Origin: Camellia lanceoleosa
Lineage: Eukaryota > Streptophyta > Magnoliopsida > Ericales > Theaceae
DNA length: 64,000 nucleotides
Direction: 5' to 3'
Assembly: GCA_025200525.1 (NCBI GenBank)
Contig: CM045767.1
Span: 117,054,021 to 117,118,020, forward strand
Part shown: positions 20,910 through 32,818 of the stretch, one piece after another
Layout of the letters: every line of letters begins with the position of its first letter
How positions within the stretch are numbered: the first letter of the stretch is position 1
The notes under the pieces: generated by a model
Databases searched by the model: none
Told to the model about the DNA's origin: nothing
The model's input: only the letters and a program-made list of their open reading frames with translations
Program-made: the position numbers and the translations under genes

Positions 20910-22996
20910 TACCTTCTTGAAGGTAACTTGGCTAGCAACATGCATCTCCACATTGACTTCTTTCAATTCCTTCAAAAAGAGATTCTAGAAATTTGGTATG
21001 CCAACATTAGTTACTGCATCTCCAATCTCTGGAAATGGGTTGGTGTCAATTCCCATGGCCTTTTCAATCTTGGTTGGAAATTTCAGTTTTCCTTTCCGAA
21101 TTTGTTCTTGGATCCTGTCTCGAAAAACAATACAGTTTTTAGTTGAGTGGGACCAAGAATTATGCCATTTGCAGTATAATTTTCCTTTAAGTTCTTCAGA
21201 AGTTGGGATCCTAACTCCCTTGGGTAATTTTAAGAAATGTGCTGCAAGCAAATGATCAAATATGTCATCTGCTTTGGTTATATGGAAAGAATATTTCCTA
21301 TGAAGGTCTTTCTTTTTAAATTATTGATCAGTTGTAGTGTCCTTCTGAATCAATGCTTTATAGGTCATAAGTTCTTTTCCTATGATCTCTGCTGCATCAA
21401 TTTGAAGTTAGGATCTCTATAATAAGTCTTATAGGATGCATTGCTTCGGTCTTGTTCTTCTTCAAGTAAGGTTTCGTATCTAGAAACTTTATAGGTTAAT
21501 TTCACTATTAATTCTACTAAGTCTCAAACTCGCTCAATCAAACTTCTTTCGAAGCCTAAATTCCAACCCATTTTAAGTCAATCTTACAAATTCAAGCTCA
21601 GATAGTATGACCTTACATTTGTTTCGTGCCCTTTTGAATCTGGCAATGAATTGAGAAGCCTTCTCATCAGGCCTTTGGCTCAATCTGGCCAAGTCCGCCA
21701 TAGAAACCGCAGGTTTTGTTTGAAGAAACTAGGCATGAAACATTTCCTCCATTTTTTGCCAAGTTTGGATAGAGCCAGGTGTAAGATTTATATATCATAC
21801 AAAGGCTACTCCAGTTAGAGAATTTGGAAAAAGTCTTAGTTTCATGTAATCATTATTGGTGAATTCATCACACTGGCCTATAAATCTAGCAATGTGTTCC
21901 ACCATTGACTAGTTTCCATTTCCATAAAAAGGGACAAAATCTTGTATTCTAAATGCCCTTGGGTATTCATGTACCTTATCCACCCATTCTGGGTAAGGTT
22001 TTCTGTACCCAGGAGTCTGGACCCCCCAGCCATGGGTCCATCCATTTCTTTAACAATATCAATAATTTGGTTCCTGGGAACCATGTTTTGTGCTGGTTAG
22101 ACGACTACTGGAGGAGTAAACACAGGGTTTGGAGGAACTCCATGTACCTGAGGGTCTCTTGGTCCATATGTAGGTACATTCAAGACTAGTTATCCTTGTT
22201 GTGTTGGTTGTTATTGAAGGTATGGCTAACCTCTTGGGGTTTGTCCTACGAAAAGCCCTGCGAAATGTGCTACAGGATAAGTAACAGGCATTGTTTCTCT
22301 TCCAACCGCAGGAACCCCTTCCAACCCCCTAGGTGCAAATTCAAACATAGAATTAGTGAATACCTGTGTGCCAGGCATGGTTTCAAACATGGGATTTGAA
22401 AATATCCTCATACCATTCCTTTGTGTTGGTCCATACCCACCAATTTGAATGGTTTTGCTGGTAAGTAATAGTACATTTTGATTTGCCAGTGGTCTCGAAA
22501 GAGCTTCATACCATGACTGAGGCATAGTTGATGACCCCTCATGATTTTGATTACTAGTTTAACCATTAGTTTGTCTATTATTTTGCATAGACTGTTTATC
22601 TTAAGCCAATCTATGTTGAAGAGTATTCATGTTTTCTTCAACCTGCCTTATGACAGTTGGTTGATGAGAGTTCATTGGATCTATAAAGGATGTCGCACAT
22701 CTTTCCATTGTATACATTAGTAGCTATCCCATAGCATATACTAAACCTCCTATGGATTTATTAGTTGGGTAGAAGGGGCAGTTGATGGTCCAGTTTCATG
22801 GCATTGTCCAGTATTTTGGACATGTGTTGCATATTCTGAAGTACTGGTCTGTTCGACCATTTGTGGAAGATCTGATGGGATAGGTGCATCCATAGAATGT
22901 GATATTACATTATCCTCTGGGTTAGGTACTTCTATCTCTCCTTCAACACCTTCTTCTAGGCGTTCATTTTCTCCTTATCTCCTATATCTAGCCATT
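20910..22996 (-). pseudogene. Tat-type gag polyprotein
   Basis: The probable start is the ATG at 22996 (MARYRR, then an in-frame stop where a glutamine is likely). The N-terminal half is acidic and Pro/Gln-rich. The retrotransposon gag core follows at 21600-22090: GHLEYKILSLFMEMETSQW, then a WQKMEE-type block, and MADLARLSQRPDE with RFKRARN read in a shifted frame. At 20985-21251 it carries YCKWHNSWSHSTKNCIVFRD, the Cys-His-His-Cys segment typical of Tat gags. Many stops occur. The protein would form the particle and bind RNA. Confidence 0.75.
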
Positions 22997-23009
22997 ATTT
23001 ATGGTCCCA

Positions 23010-23030
23010 CTGGGCATGCCAAAAAATATA
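23010..23030 (-). other. Candidate primer-binding region of the Tat element
   Basis: On the minus strand TGGCATGCCCAGTGGGAC lies shortly after the LTR end. A TGG start at this position is expected of a tRNA primer-binding site, but I cannot assign the tRNA. Confidence 0.4.
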
Positions 23031-23995
23031 TGTTGGTTTTTTTGGCTTTCGAAAGTTAATTATGTAATTTTAAGCGTGCTAGCAAATATCAATAAGTCCT
23101 TACAAAAAGTTTAACTGCTAACCAATTATCAGATGATTGTGTTGAAATTCTTTCAAATTTTAATAAAGAGGACTTTTCTTGGTGGTTTTGCTTAAGAGAA
23201 ATTTATAAATAATAATGAGTACAAAACAGTTCAGAAACTGAATTTCATTAAGTAAATGAGAACTTGCAATGAACTTAAAATGACCCAATCTCGAAGAGGT
23301 TCACAGTAACAAACTACTTAAAACTACTTCTAAGAAATGAAGTGCAGTACAGGAATTGTAAAAATTGGAAAGAAAAATATGAAGTAAATAACTGGTTTCT
23401 GGATCTGAGTCTGGTCCTTTCTTCTGTTGGCCTTCTCTTCTATTTTTATACTTTCTAAAGGTAACCGTCGAAGTGGTCTTCTAACCGTCGAAACGTCCTT
23501 CCATGATCTCTGCTCATGGCCTCGCACAGTTAGCTTTCACTACGCCACTCTTGCAGTTAGGCTTCTCTCCCAAATTTGAATTTGAATCATGAGTAACCGT
23601 TGGACCATGTCATCTTGCGCTTTCTAACTGTTCCACTACGACGTAGATCCATTATTACCAATATAAACTACCATATGCCTGTCGTTGATTGGAGACTTAT
23701 ATTAACTCTCCAAATCACCTTTTACAAGCCACGTGTTAAGCTACAATTGACTTATATAAAATATAGTTATGCTCTCACTTACACCACTTACTGCACTCTT
23801 TTATTTACACACCTTACACTATTTTACACAGTGACACAAGTATTAATTTTATTTACATTTATATACCTTCCTTACACCTTCACTACTTACACTTACACTT
23901 TACTTACCTTTTTTTGTGGAGAGAGGCGTGCAAAACCCAACCACACCTTTTGTGGGTTGCACACCTAAGAAAACTCCTAAAATATATAGCTAACA
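23031..23995 (-). repeat. 5' LTR of the Tat-clade gypsy element
   Basis: On the minus strand the LTR would begin TGTTAGCTATAT at 23995 and end AAACCAACA at 23031, immediately before the primer-binding region and gag. The interior contains a run of ttacac words (23755-23910). Boundaries rest on the TG...CA ends and position only, since the partner LTR is absent. Confidence 0.55.
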
Positions 23996-24701
23996 GTGAT
24001 ATTGATAATACTTTCGTTGATTTGAAATCCTAGCAACGCCACTAACAAGAAATGACTATTGTACTTGGAATGAAAAACTGTACATGAAATGAATTTGAAT
24101 TAAATATTAATGTTTGCATGAGTCATAGTCATTGTTATGAATTTTTTTTTCCACTTCTATTTTTGTCTAGGGATATGTAACACATAATACATTTATAACA
24201 ACTAATACTTGACTACAATCTTAGAAAACATATATTTTATTTTAATTATTACAACTGTGAAAGCCTAAAATATAGCTTATTTTTCTGCCACTTTCAGAAC
24301 AAATTGGGTCAAATCCCAATGCAAGCGTGTTCTTAACAACAAATTTGATCTTCAATAGTTTTGCAGTAATTTATGATAACAGGTTGGCCAATACTAGCAC
24401 CATGGGAATTTGTAATATCTTAGAACTTTTAAGCCAACAATAAAATGTTTAAATCTCTTTCTTTTTCATCCTAGAAACCAAAATTTACAACAGATCTAAA
24501 AAAAAACTCGAAACATAATTAATTCTCGTTTTACATCCAACAAAAATACCCCAAGATAGAGAATTTACGAACAACTTGAGATCTACAGTAGTAATTTCTA
24601 CAGAGATCATCATCCACAAAACTAATCTCAAATTCAACATGAACCTCCCCATTACCTTCCTTCCTCCCTTTCCCCCTTGCAGAAAACTAGGCAAAACTAG
24701 G
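23996..24701. other. Spacer, no gene supported
   Basis: AT-rich DNA. A 69-residue minus-strand frame at 24485-24694 shows no motif. Confidence 0.5.
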
Positions 24702-24920
24702 CACTACAAGGGAAATGTACATTTGGCGATTAAAAATAGCGACTAATACAATTTTAGTCATTGAATGTTAAGTTTTTTGTGACTAAAAAAGGTGTGGTCA
24801 TTGAAAGTTAAGCTTTTGCCCACCAAACAAAATTTAGTCGATAAAAGTTAAGTTTTTTGCCAACCAATAAAGTATTTGGTCGTGAAATCTTGACATTCAA
24901 CAACTAAAATTATTTTGGCC
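24702..24920 (+). mobile_element. CACTA-like transposon end
   Basis: CACTACAAGGGAAA at 24702 matches the CACTACAAGAAAA-type terminus of plant En/Spm (CACTA) elements. It is followed by subterminal repeats: tagcgactaa, tagtcattgaa, gtgactaaaa, tggtcattgaa, tagtcgataaa and three copies of gttaagttttttg. No inverted partner (TGTAGTG) was found downstream in the window, so this is a terminal fragment or a deleted copy. Confidence 0.5.
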
Positions 24921-25838
24921 ACTGTTTCTTTTTACTTTTTTGGGTGTAAGAAGTTTGAAAATTAGTAACGGTGTGTTTTTTAATTTGTGCAACCAAATTT
25001 ATTTGTCCTAAACAAGTATATATATTTTTTAATTTTGAGTTTTTTTGAAAAAAAAATTGAATTTTGAATTTAATTTTTTTAAATAAATATTTCAATAATT
25101 TTTTTGTACTTTTTAAATCTATTGAATCAAGATATACTTAAAAATTAAAATATTTATAAAAGAAAATTAAAGACTAAATACAAAAAAAAAATGTATTGAA
25201 TTTTCACTACTACAACAATAGTTAAATATCACACACAAAAAAATAAAAATAAAACATCTTAGTATTAAAAAAAAAGTAATAAAAAATTGGGAAAAACGTT
25301 TAGAATTTTGAAAGGATTAATTAAATTAGTAATTGGTCACTAAATTGTTTTGTTAGAAATTTTATTAAAAAAATTTACATAGGATTTTTTTTGAAAATAA
25401 TTTTCTGGTTGGCAAAAGTTTTGTACTAAATTTTTTAGAAGAAATCACAATCCAGTGTAATTTTTAAAAAAATTCAATTAATGATGGATCTTATACACTT
25501 TAATAATTAAATTTATAAACATTTTCATTAATTTATAATTTTTTAAAAAATATATCAAAAGTTCCCAATTTTTTATTATATATCTTTATTTTATCTCTTC
25601 CTCTTTCACGATACTCTCTCATTATCTCACTCTATCCCTTCGTTTATCTCTCTCTCTACCATCGCACATGAGCACACAATCACGAACAGCCAATGGAGCA
25701 TCTAACTAAGAGATTCAACCTAGGTATTTCTTCTCTCTTTCCCTAATTTGCTCAAGGTTCGTGAGTAGCTAATAGAGCTATGGAAGAGAATTTGTGAAGT
25801 TCAATCTTCAGCTGCTACAACCAAACTAAAGACGTTAA
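24921..25838. other. AT-rich spacer
   Basis: No coding or RNA feature recognised. Confidence 0.5.
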
Positions 25839-25993
25839 TCTTGTGTTTGGTTGAGGATTTGAGAGGATTTGAAAGGAAAATGGAAAAGGTAGGTGAAATG
25901 TGAAAAAAATATACCTACATTTCACATAGTTTCACACACCTTTTTCCTTTCCCTTTCCAAATCCCTCCCCAAATCCCCTAACCAAACACAGCG
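25839..25993. mobile_element. Tourist-like MITE, 155 bp
   Basis: The inverted ends are left tcttgtgtttggttgaggat and right (complement) cgctgtgtttggttagggga, continuing into gatttg/gagggatttgg words. It is flanked by TAA on both sides (25836-25838 and 25994-25996). The 3-bp TAA duplication and TGTTTGG ends fit PIF/Harbinger-derived MITEs. It carries no coding sequence. Confidence 0.8.
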
Positions 25994-25996
25994 TAA

Positions 25997-26932
25997 GTGA
26001 ATCATTGTACTGATTTAGTTTGAGATCTATGTTTCTTTTTTTTCCATTTTTTCCAACAATAAAGATCATAGTCTCTACAGATTTAGTGGTTGTTTGGGCT
26101 TATTCTTACCACACTATTCTCATTTTCTACATATATCCAAAATGGAGTTTTTCCCCTTTATATAGCGATTTACATTAACGACCGATTAGGATCAACTTGA
26201 TCCAAGGGTTATTAAGCTCTTACAATATTCTATGATACATTTATCATCCACTATATTTTAAAATTATCTATTCTACCTTGCTGTATAATGGAATTATCCA
26301 CACTTCCCTAAAATATTTTAAAACTTTGTGAAACGTTTTAGATTTATCTAATTTTCTCCCTCGTTTCGGATCTTCTAGAATATTCTAGAACTTTTTGAAT
26401 TTCTCTTAATTCTTCGAAATTTTCCCAATATTGTATAATATTATAGAACACTTTAGAGAGTTTGTATTAAATCTCAATAAGGCAGAGCTTCAAGAATAGC
26501 CATTCTTCCTCAAGCCCTCCGAAACCCACTTCTATTGTGGCCTCTCTATCAAGAATAAGTAAACCAACTTTCCATTAATGCTACACCTTCTGGCATACTC
26601 AACCCAAAATCTGCCAATTCCATCGCAACCATTGTGGTCATTTTCCTCAACTCTGTTTCATATCATTTGAAGTGGGCTCGCTAAGCCCAATAGCAACTAA
26701 GGGAAATTTGTATTTATACACAATCTCAATACATATCATTTATGTTATTTAAATCTAAATTTTCGAACAAAATTCAAGTGTGTATCCAAATTTTTTACTT
26801 TTGTTCAAAAATTTACATTCAAACAACACAAATTGTGTACATTGGGATTTTCTATAATGTGCAAATAGAATTACCTGCACTCAACCCTAAAAAAAAAAAA
26901 AAATGGATTGGAGTATCTTGTGTTAATATTAA
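25997..26932. other. Spacer with a possible coding remnant
   Basis: At 26500-26690 the composition is higher in GC, and the minus strand can be read as a short frame (VAMELADFGLSMPEGVALM) that I do not recognise. At 26180-26215 the motif accgattaggatcaacttga, then tccaagggtt, resembles the subterminal motif of the Helitron units further right. Confidence 0.35.
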
Positions 26933-26963
26933 CTAACTATAGATGTTCGTGCCTAAAGGTACG
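26933..26963 (-). terminator. Candidate Helitron 3' terminus and hairpin
   Basis: The hairpin at 26948-26963 has a 6-bp stem with one mismatch and a TTTA loop (minus strand). Eleven bases then separate it from TTAG at 26933-26936. In Helitrons this hairpin is thought to signal the end of rolling-circle transfer. Confidence 0.45.
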
Positions 26964-28244
26964 GTGTAAATAATATTAAGATTAATATGCAATTATAAAA
27001 ATATATTTAACAGTATGTACGTTAGAATTTCAAACAAATCAAATATAAAAAAATTAAAATATTAGATAATACACACCAGTCAGTGCTCTGCAATTTAAAA
27101 GAAATTAAAACTTAAATGCACACCAGTTAGTGCTACTGCCGCTAATCAAATTATAACTACATAAGAACCAAGTTTGACTGACAAAAAATAAAAATAGATA
27201 AATAAAATAAAATCCCAATCAACAAATCCAATTGTATAATTGCATTGTATCATGACTTAGAACCAAATTTGACTCAAAGGCAACACCGCACCTCATTACC
27301 AAACTCAGAGATACTAATCTTAAAATGCAAGCTCTATTGAGAGAGTGAGAATATTTTACAAACATCGGGGCATATTTATAATTTACCCTTTTTAAGATTT
27401 TGTAAAAATTTGAGAATAGAAATTTAGAGGGTCATGATCCATCACATTCTTACAAAGATATTGGCATAGTTTTTAAATTTCCTTTGTCCGGAAACCGACC
27501 AATAAAAATAGACGCTAAGATAATCAAGTGGTTTACTATAAATCTAGGATTACTTCTCATTTTACGACAGGTCCCGATGTAAGCAATGAATGTCAATCAG
27601 AGAAGATAGAGAAACAATTGCTAGATATGAGTATCCTAACAATTGTTAAATGCAAAGCGAAGCAAAGCACTAACCAACAAACTCAACTTCAAAGAAAGTT
27701 TCGGATGTGTAATGACTTCACATCAACCATCTCCTCATCCTTAAATTTCTCCCTGAAATATATTGAAAGCATTCCATCAATTAACCATTAAATAATAATA
27801 ATAATAAAAATAAATAAATAAAATGTATACAATAAATGTTAATGGTATAGACAAATGCATAGTAATTGAAGGGGAACACTAACACACTGGGCATAATAAC
27901 AGTTGGTAAAGACCCAGCCTTTCAAAGCAAGGGTCATGGGCTTGAAGCTCTATTAATGGGGCTATGGCGGTGTTAAAATGAACTGGTGCACAGAGCAATA
28001 TGCTATACTATTCAATTCACTTAATTTAATTCAAAGAAACACATAAATATCCCATAAACACATAAGTAACTTGACTTTCAATATATTAAGAAGTTTTAAC
28101 ATTCAATATATTAAGAAGTTTTAACGTTGTCCCTCTGTTAAATGCATTCACACAAACCTAACTATCTTGGCTTTGTTAAGCATTTTAGGAGATCAAAATA
28201 ACAATGGGGAAGAGTCTAAATAACATCAATATCAACTGCACAAA
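26964..28244 (-). other. Single-copy 3' part of the Helitron
   Basis: This stretch occurs once, after the last tandem unit. It contains the terminal exon of a captured gene at 28216-28235, which closes the unit-1 reading frame with ...VDIDVI and a stop. It also holds a tRNA-like SINE head and AT-rich sequence. No other coding motif is seen. Confidence 0.5.
27889..27955 (+). other. tRNA-like (SINE-head) sequence
   Basis: An A-box-like taacagttggtaaag (from 27897) and a B-box-like gggcttgaagctc (27938-27950) are spaced as in a tRNA gene. No clean cloverleaf or acceptor stem is seen, so a tRNA-derived SINE or tRNA relic is more likely than a working gene. Confidence 0.4.
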
Positions 28245-28356
28245 GAGGAAACAATGGATTACTCAACTGTAAGGAAGGTGGCTTACCAGGAACAACAGTA
28301 CCAAAAATGCTCAATTGAAACTTTGCAGAATTCAAATTGCGATTGAAAGACGACAC
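28216..28356 (-). pseudogene. Last two exons of an unidentified captured gene (unit 1)
   Basis: Exon 28287-28356 is preceded by a tttcag acceptor and followed by a gtaagc donor. It reads SSFNRNLNSAKFQLSIFGT and then Val-Val-Pro. A short intron ends in ttgtgcag at 28236-28241, and the final exon reads VDIDVI and a stop (28216-28235). The two join in frame across the intron. I do not recognise the protein. The tandem-unit junctions fall inside this last intron, so only unit 1 keeps the final exon; units 2-4 keep the preceding exon, with the junction in place of the acceptor. Confidence 0.5.
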
Positions 28357-28974
28357 CTGAAACGAAATAAAACAATAATAATAACAACAATGAGAGCAAT
28401 TTCCATGTCGCACATTGCAATTCATGAGTAGTGAAAACTAAATGACATAATGTTGAAACAAAAATAAATAAATAAATAAATAAATAAATAAAAATAAAAA
28501 ATACACATACAACATAATTAGGTCAAATTTTTATTTTTGACAGTTATTTTGATGTTAAAAACAAATTCACTCTAGTTTTTGGATGTATGTATGGTCGACC
28601 ATACTATCAAGAGAGTAGTTTTGGATGTAGAAATGGTAGAGACTATTAAGAAAAAAAATTATGCTCTATACTAAATAATTTTGTCGACTATACATACATT
28701 GTATGGAAATAAAATCAGAATATTGAATCAAATCACGAGCATACATAAATTATGAAAACAAAATAATTTTGTTCTATATGATGAAAACAATTTTGTTCAA
28801 TGATAAAAATATAAAAGTTTCTGAGTTAAGCTCTCAATTTGGGCCCATGAAAGTGGTGGCCCTTTAAACATTATGCAAGCAAGCCATATGACATAATCGT
28901 ATAATGTGTCTTGTATAATGAGTTAAGACTCCAATAAGGAATGCCTTGTAATATTAAATGTAGTCAAAAGTCAT

Positions 28975-29500
28975 CTATAATGTGTCTCCATTCCTCTTCC
29001 GCCTTGTCCAAAGGCCGATCGAACAGTAATATAGAAACCGAGATAAAATTAAGGAAACATAAGAAAAGACTATACTAATAATCAGAATATGTCCTATCGC
29101 CAGGCTAAAAAACAATACAATGGGAAAGGATACTATTGCTTGTTTAGCAATCACCAAATCGTAACTCCCACGCAAAAAGAGTATGTCAACAAAGAATGCA
29201 GATTTCCAAATGGGTAGCACCCCGCCATCCCTCCATCTTAGACCGAAAACAATGAGCTTCCAAATTTTCCGCAAAGATGCAATTTCTAATTCCTCCTATT
29301 TCATGTGTATATCCCTATTCTATCTCAATATTCAACAAAGGCATCTTCAATAAAGAGTGTGGAACCATTTGTTCTAGCAAATTCGCAGAGTGATTTCATG
29401 AATCGTGCCATGAACGCTTAATTGCACTGATTTCCTTTCACGGATAGAAGAACGCCATGATGTAAAATTCGTGATATTGAGACCCAACATTCTCTAAGAA
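28975..29500 (-). pseudogene. Unidentified exon-like stretch in unit 1 (equivalents in units 2-4)
   Basis: Higher-GC stretch. In unit 2 (34995-35186) the minus strand reads ...QFLYYLFDRHWTRPEEEWRH, then IIDDFAATFNITRHSLLES and a stop. Further upstream, around 29380-29480 and its equivalents, fragments such as SIRERKSAAIKRSWPDS and FARTNGSTLFIEDALL can be read in unit 3 (41520-41640). Frames are interrupted differently in each copy. It looks like captured exon sequence, possibly of the same gene as the 28287-28356 exon. I cannot name it. Confidence 0.4.
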
Positions 29501-30492
29501 AGTGATGCCTTATGCACTATATCATGATCTCCATATGCTGGAAACCCAAAACAATGTCAGATAATAGATTAACAATGATCTAACCAAATTAAAAAATTAC
29601 AGAATTAAATAGCCAAATAATTATTAAACAGATTTATTCATCTTACTCTTTGAAGACTCATTATGATTTGCCTAGTAGTTAACTTCACCATATAAATTGA
29701 CTCCAACAGCTATTTATAAAAAATAAAAAACTATCAGTTTCCGGTCCAAATAAAAAATAAAAAATAATTGAAGACAAATTATATAAATAGTCTCTGATCA
29801 TGATGTTTGCACGATAATTTGGTCCCTATTATAACAATCACATTTTATACTACTCAAACAATACCTTTAAAAAAAAAAAATTAAAAATCACAATTTTTCC
29901 AAACATGGGCAGAAGGTTGGTTTACTTAATTAACATGCCCACTATGAGGCTCACCTACCTAGTGCTTGAAACAACCATTCATTTGTAGGGTTTATCCACA
30001 AAATAGTTCGTGATAAAATTTTTGATTAATTTGGTCAAAGAAAATTGAACGGATAATATAATTTTAATATAGGTAATTTGTATAAATGTATAAATGTAAT
30101 CCAATTATATGAATTTCATTGTTCAATAAACTTAATAAACTATTTCATTGATACTCTTTTCAATAGATTTTACGTAATAAAATATTTGTATCATTCAACT
30201 GATGGTAAAATGAGGAGCTCAACCCAATTTCATTTTTGTCTTTTGTTTATCAAAATGATAAAATGGGGGAGATCATATCGTAAGAAGAGACTCCACAAAT
30301 GGGAATAAAATCGCTTATCCGGTGGTTCAATGGCATTTGGATCTGGAAGTACTTAACTTCCTTTTGATGGAAGCAATGAATGAACACATACACATGGAAT
30401 AATCTACTCTATAAAAAGGATTTGATAAATGAAAAGGAGAGCATAACTACTTTTAATACAATAATGTCCAAGTGTAAAAGCAATTAGTAATA

Positions 30493-30543
30493 CCTGAGAC
30501 GAAATTCCTAGCTCCACCGAGGAACCAAACCAATTCATTTCCT
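30493..30543 (-). pseudogene. Possible short captured exon (unit 1)
   Basis: On the minus strand a ctgcag acceptor precedes a segment of about 47 bp (gaaatgaattggtttggttc...), which ends in a ctcag/gtatta donor. It recurs near 36583, 42692 and 48805 in the other units. It is too short to identify and rests on splice-like flanks only. Confidence 0.25.
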
Positions 30544-30589
30544 GCAGATTTCATTCCTACCAACAGATTTCATTCTCATCAAACAGATT

Positions 30590-30735
30590 TTTTTGTAGTT
30601 AGATGAGATGTTTGTGCGATAATGAGTTTGATGTAACATTTTATCTTATTAGCTATCTTACACTATTTTGTTTTTTTGTGAATTTTAGCCTTAAAAGGCT
30701 AAAATAGCCCTTTCCAAACACCACCAATAAAAGTA
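30590..30735. other. MITE-like block with taaaatagcc ends (all units)
   Basis: The minus strand starts ggtgtttggaaagggctatt and contains a short hairpin, tagccttaaaaggcta. The GTGTTTGG start and TATTTTAGCC word resemble the MITE in the MULE transposase. Only one end is clear. Equivalents lie near 36670-36810, 42790-42925 and 48890-49025. Confidence 0.35.
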
Positions 30736-30951
30736 AAAAATGTAACCACATGTATTAAATAATGTACAATTACAACCAAAAAAATATTTAAATAAACCAA
30801 AGAAAACTGCGTAATGAAATTGAATGCTTGGGAGTTGAAAACCAACTCAACCTCACATGATCATGTCTCAGATCTAGTATCAAACCGTATAAAAGTTTAT
30901 CAAGGACTAACTTATACCCAAAATATTGAATATGAAAATGTCTATTATTAC

Positions 30952-31119
30952 CCATAATATGCAAAGAACAGTTCCGCTTTTCTCGCACCAATCTCCCATG
31001 GTATGATTGGGCCTCGCATGATCATGTCTCATCTAGTATCACAACCCAATCGACATTTTGTGCATCTTTACTATGTTTAAGCCAAGGAACAACCCCACCG
31101 GTTTGTTGATTGCCTGACA
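30952..31119 (-). pseudogene. Captured peptidyl-serine galactosyltransferase exon, unit 1
   Basis: Unit-1 copy of the exon described at 49251-49421. Indels at CAG/CTG-type sites shift its frame, so only pieces of the protein motif are readable. Confidence 0.6.
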
Positions 31120-31774
31120 CCGCACCACAATTAACTCCTTTACCTTTTTATTTTCTATTTATTTTTGGGTAGTGGGGTCTTGTTGGAAGAGAAAATCAAT
31201 TGTGCAATCGTAAAAACTTTCTAAAAATGAAAAGCATACACAAACACAAAGAACAATGAAATATTAATAGAAGCAAAGGAAATTCATAGGAGCATAACTA
31301 CTTTTTCCTCAAGCAGATTTCATTCCTTCCCTAAATTAGATATAACTAATTTCAAATCAAAATTCAAAAACCACATTATGTAATTCCAATATTATGTGCA
31401 AATAGACCACATTTGATACAGGGGTTTGGCAAATAGACCACGTTAAGATTTTTTGTGCAATAGACCACATTATGTAATTCCCATTACATAAAAGTGTTTT
31501 TGAAGGCTTTGACCTCAAATAAATTTATGGGTTTGATAAAATAAAATGACAACAAGAAACACAATACAACTTCAATGCACACAATTACAAATTAAAAAAA
31601 AAAATAGGAAAAATGCACACATTACAAACTCATGTATTTTTTTTTTTTCTTTTTCCATTTCATCAATCAAGTCATGTTTTTGGAAACAGTTTGTCAAACT
31701 AATGTATGTGTTTGGTAAAAAACTCCAATGCACACTAAAAAACTCCAATGCACACTAAGATCTCTCGTAAAAAT

Positions 31775-32260
31775 GAAACCATGAATATTATTCAACAAAT
31801 CCACAATTACTTGGTATATTTGTGGATTTGTAATTTCATGGTTGAATAATGTTCATGAATTCTCGCTCATCTCGTAAATCCCAATTCACAAATCCACAAA
31901 CAATATATGAAACCATGAACATTATTCAATAAATCAATATATGAAACCATGAACAATAATTCACTTAATTACCAAAAATCCACAATTACCAAAAATCTTA
32001 CCAAAAATGTTCATGAATTCATGCTCATGAACATTAAGTGGTTTCACAAGAATGTTCATGGTTTCATGAATAATTCAGATATTCATGAATTACTGCTCAT
32101 CTCAAGAATTCATGGTTGAATAATGTTCATGAAAATTACAAATCCACAAATATACCAAGAAATTGTGGATTTGTTGAATAATGTTCATGTTCATGTTCAT
32201 GGTTCATCTCGTAATTGGGATTACAGCTCATCTCACAAATATACCAAGTAATTCATGGTT
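31775..32260. repeat. Long foldback (inverted repeat) in unit 1
   Basis: Arms of about 75 bp (around ccacaattacttggtatatt and its complement) face each other across about 250 bp of further accatgaacatt/aatgttcatgg palindromes. Equivalents are at 37856-38347, 43978-44467 and 50085-50575. Confidence 0.7.
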
Positions 32261-32818
32261 TCATATATTGATTTTTGGGAAATTTTAAAAAGAAAAAACT
32301 ACAAACTAATTTCAATCTATCGACCATCTTATTTATGGTAATTTCAATCTAGACCATCTCCCGAAATTCACGTCGCATGGATTGCAAATTTCAATCCATC
32401 TTATTAAGCCAATAACAAATTCATAACCTAATTGCATGTTCAAGATTGTCACACCTTCAAATATACAAACTACAAACTATCCTCACAAATGTATTTTAAT
32501 ACTTAATGTTATTAACCCATCTATAAGTAGAGACAACTCTAAGGAACCAATAAAAATTTGGCATTAATCAAGTAAAAGAAAGGATTGCTTCATAATCGTG
32601 AGAAGAGCAATCACAGTGCCTTAAGAACATTTAAATTAGAACATCTATCAAAAGATATTAAAAGATATTATGCGCACATGATAATAGAACGCCCATAAAA
32701 CTTCTCAACCTATCAATTTATTTTGTTAAATGCAAACATAGCTAGTTAAATTATTGTAGTCTCGAGCACAAAGAGGTTTCTTAATTAGAAAAGTGGCGTA
32801 ATCAAAACAAAGGCATAC

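Larger units (their letters stand above)
20902..23995 (-). mobile_element. Ty3/gypsy Tat-clade element, right portion (gag and 5' LTR)
   Basis: Upstream part of the same minus-strand element found at 8345-13436: 5' LTR, primer-binding region, gag with a Tat-type zinc-knuckle-like segment. The join across the MULE is continuous at the target duplication. Since the 3' LTR is missing, insertion age cannot be estimated from LTR divergence. Confidence 0.85.

Noticed and set aside
27528..27791. 87-residue plus-strand ORF in the Helitron 3' part
   Set aside because: No motif, start context or neighbouring signal.
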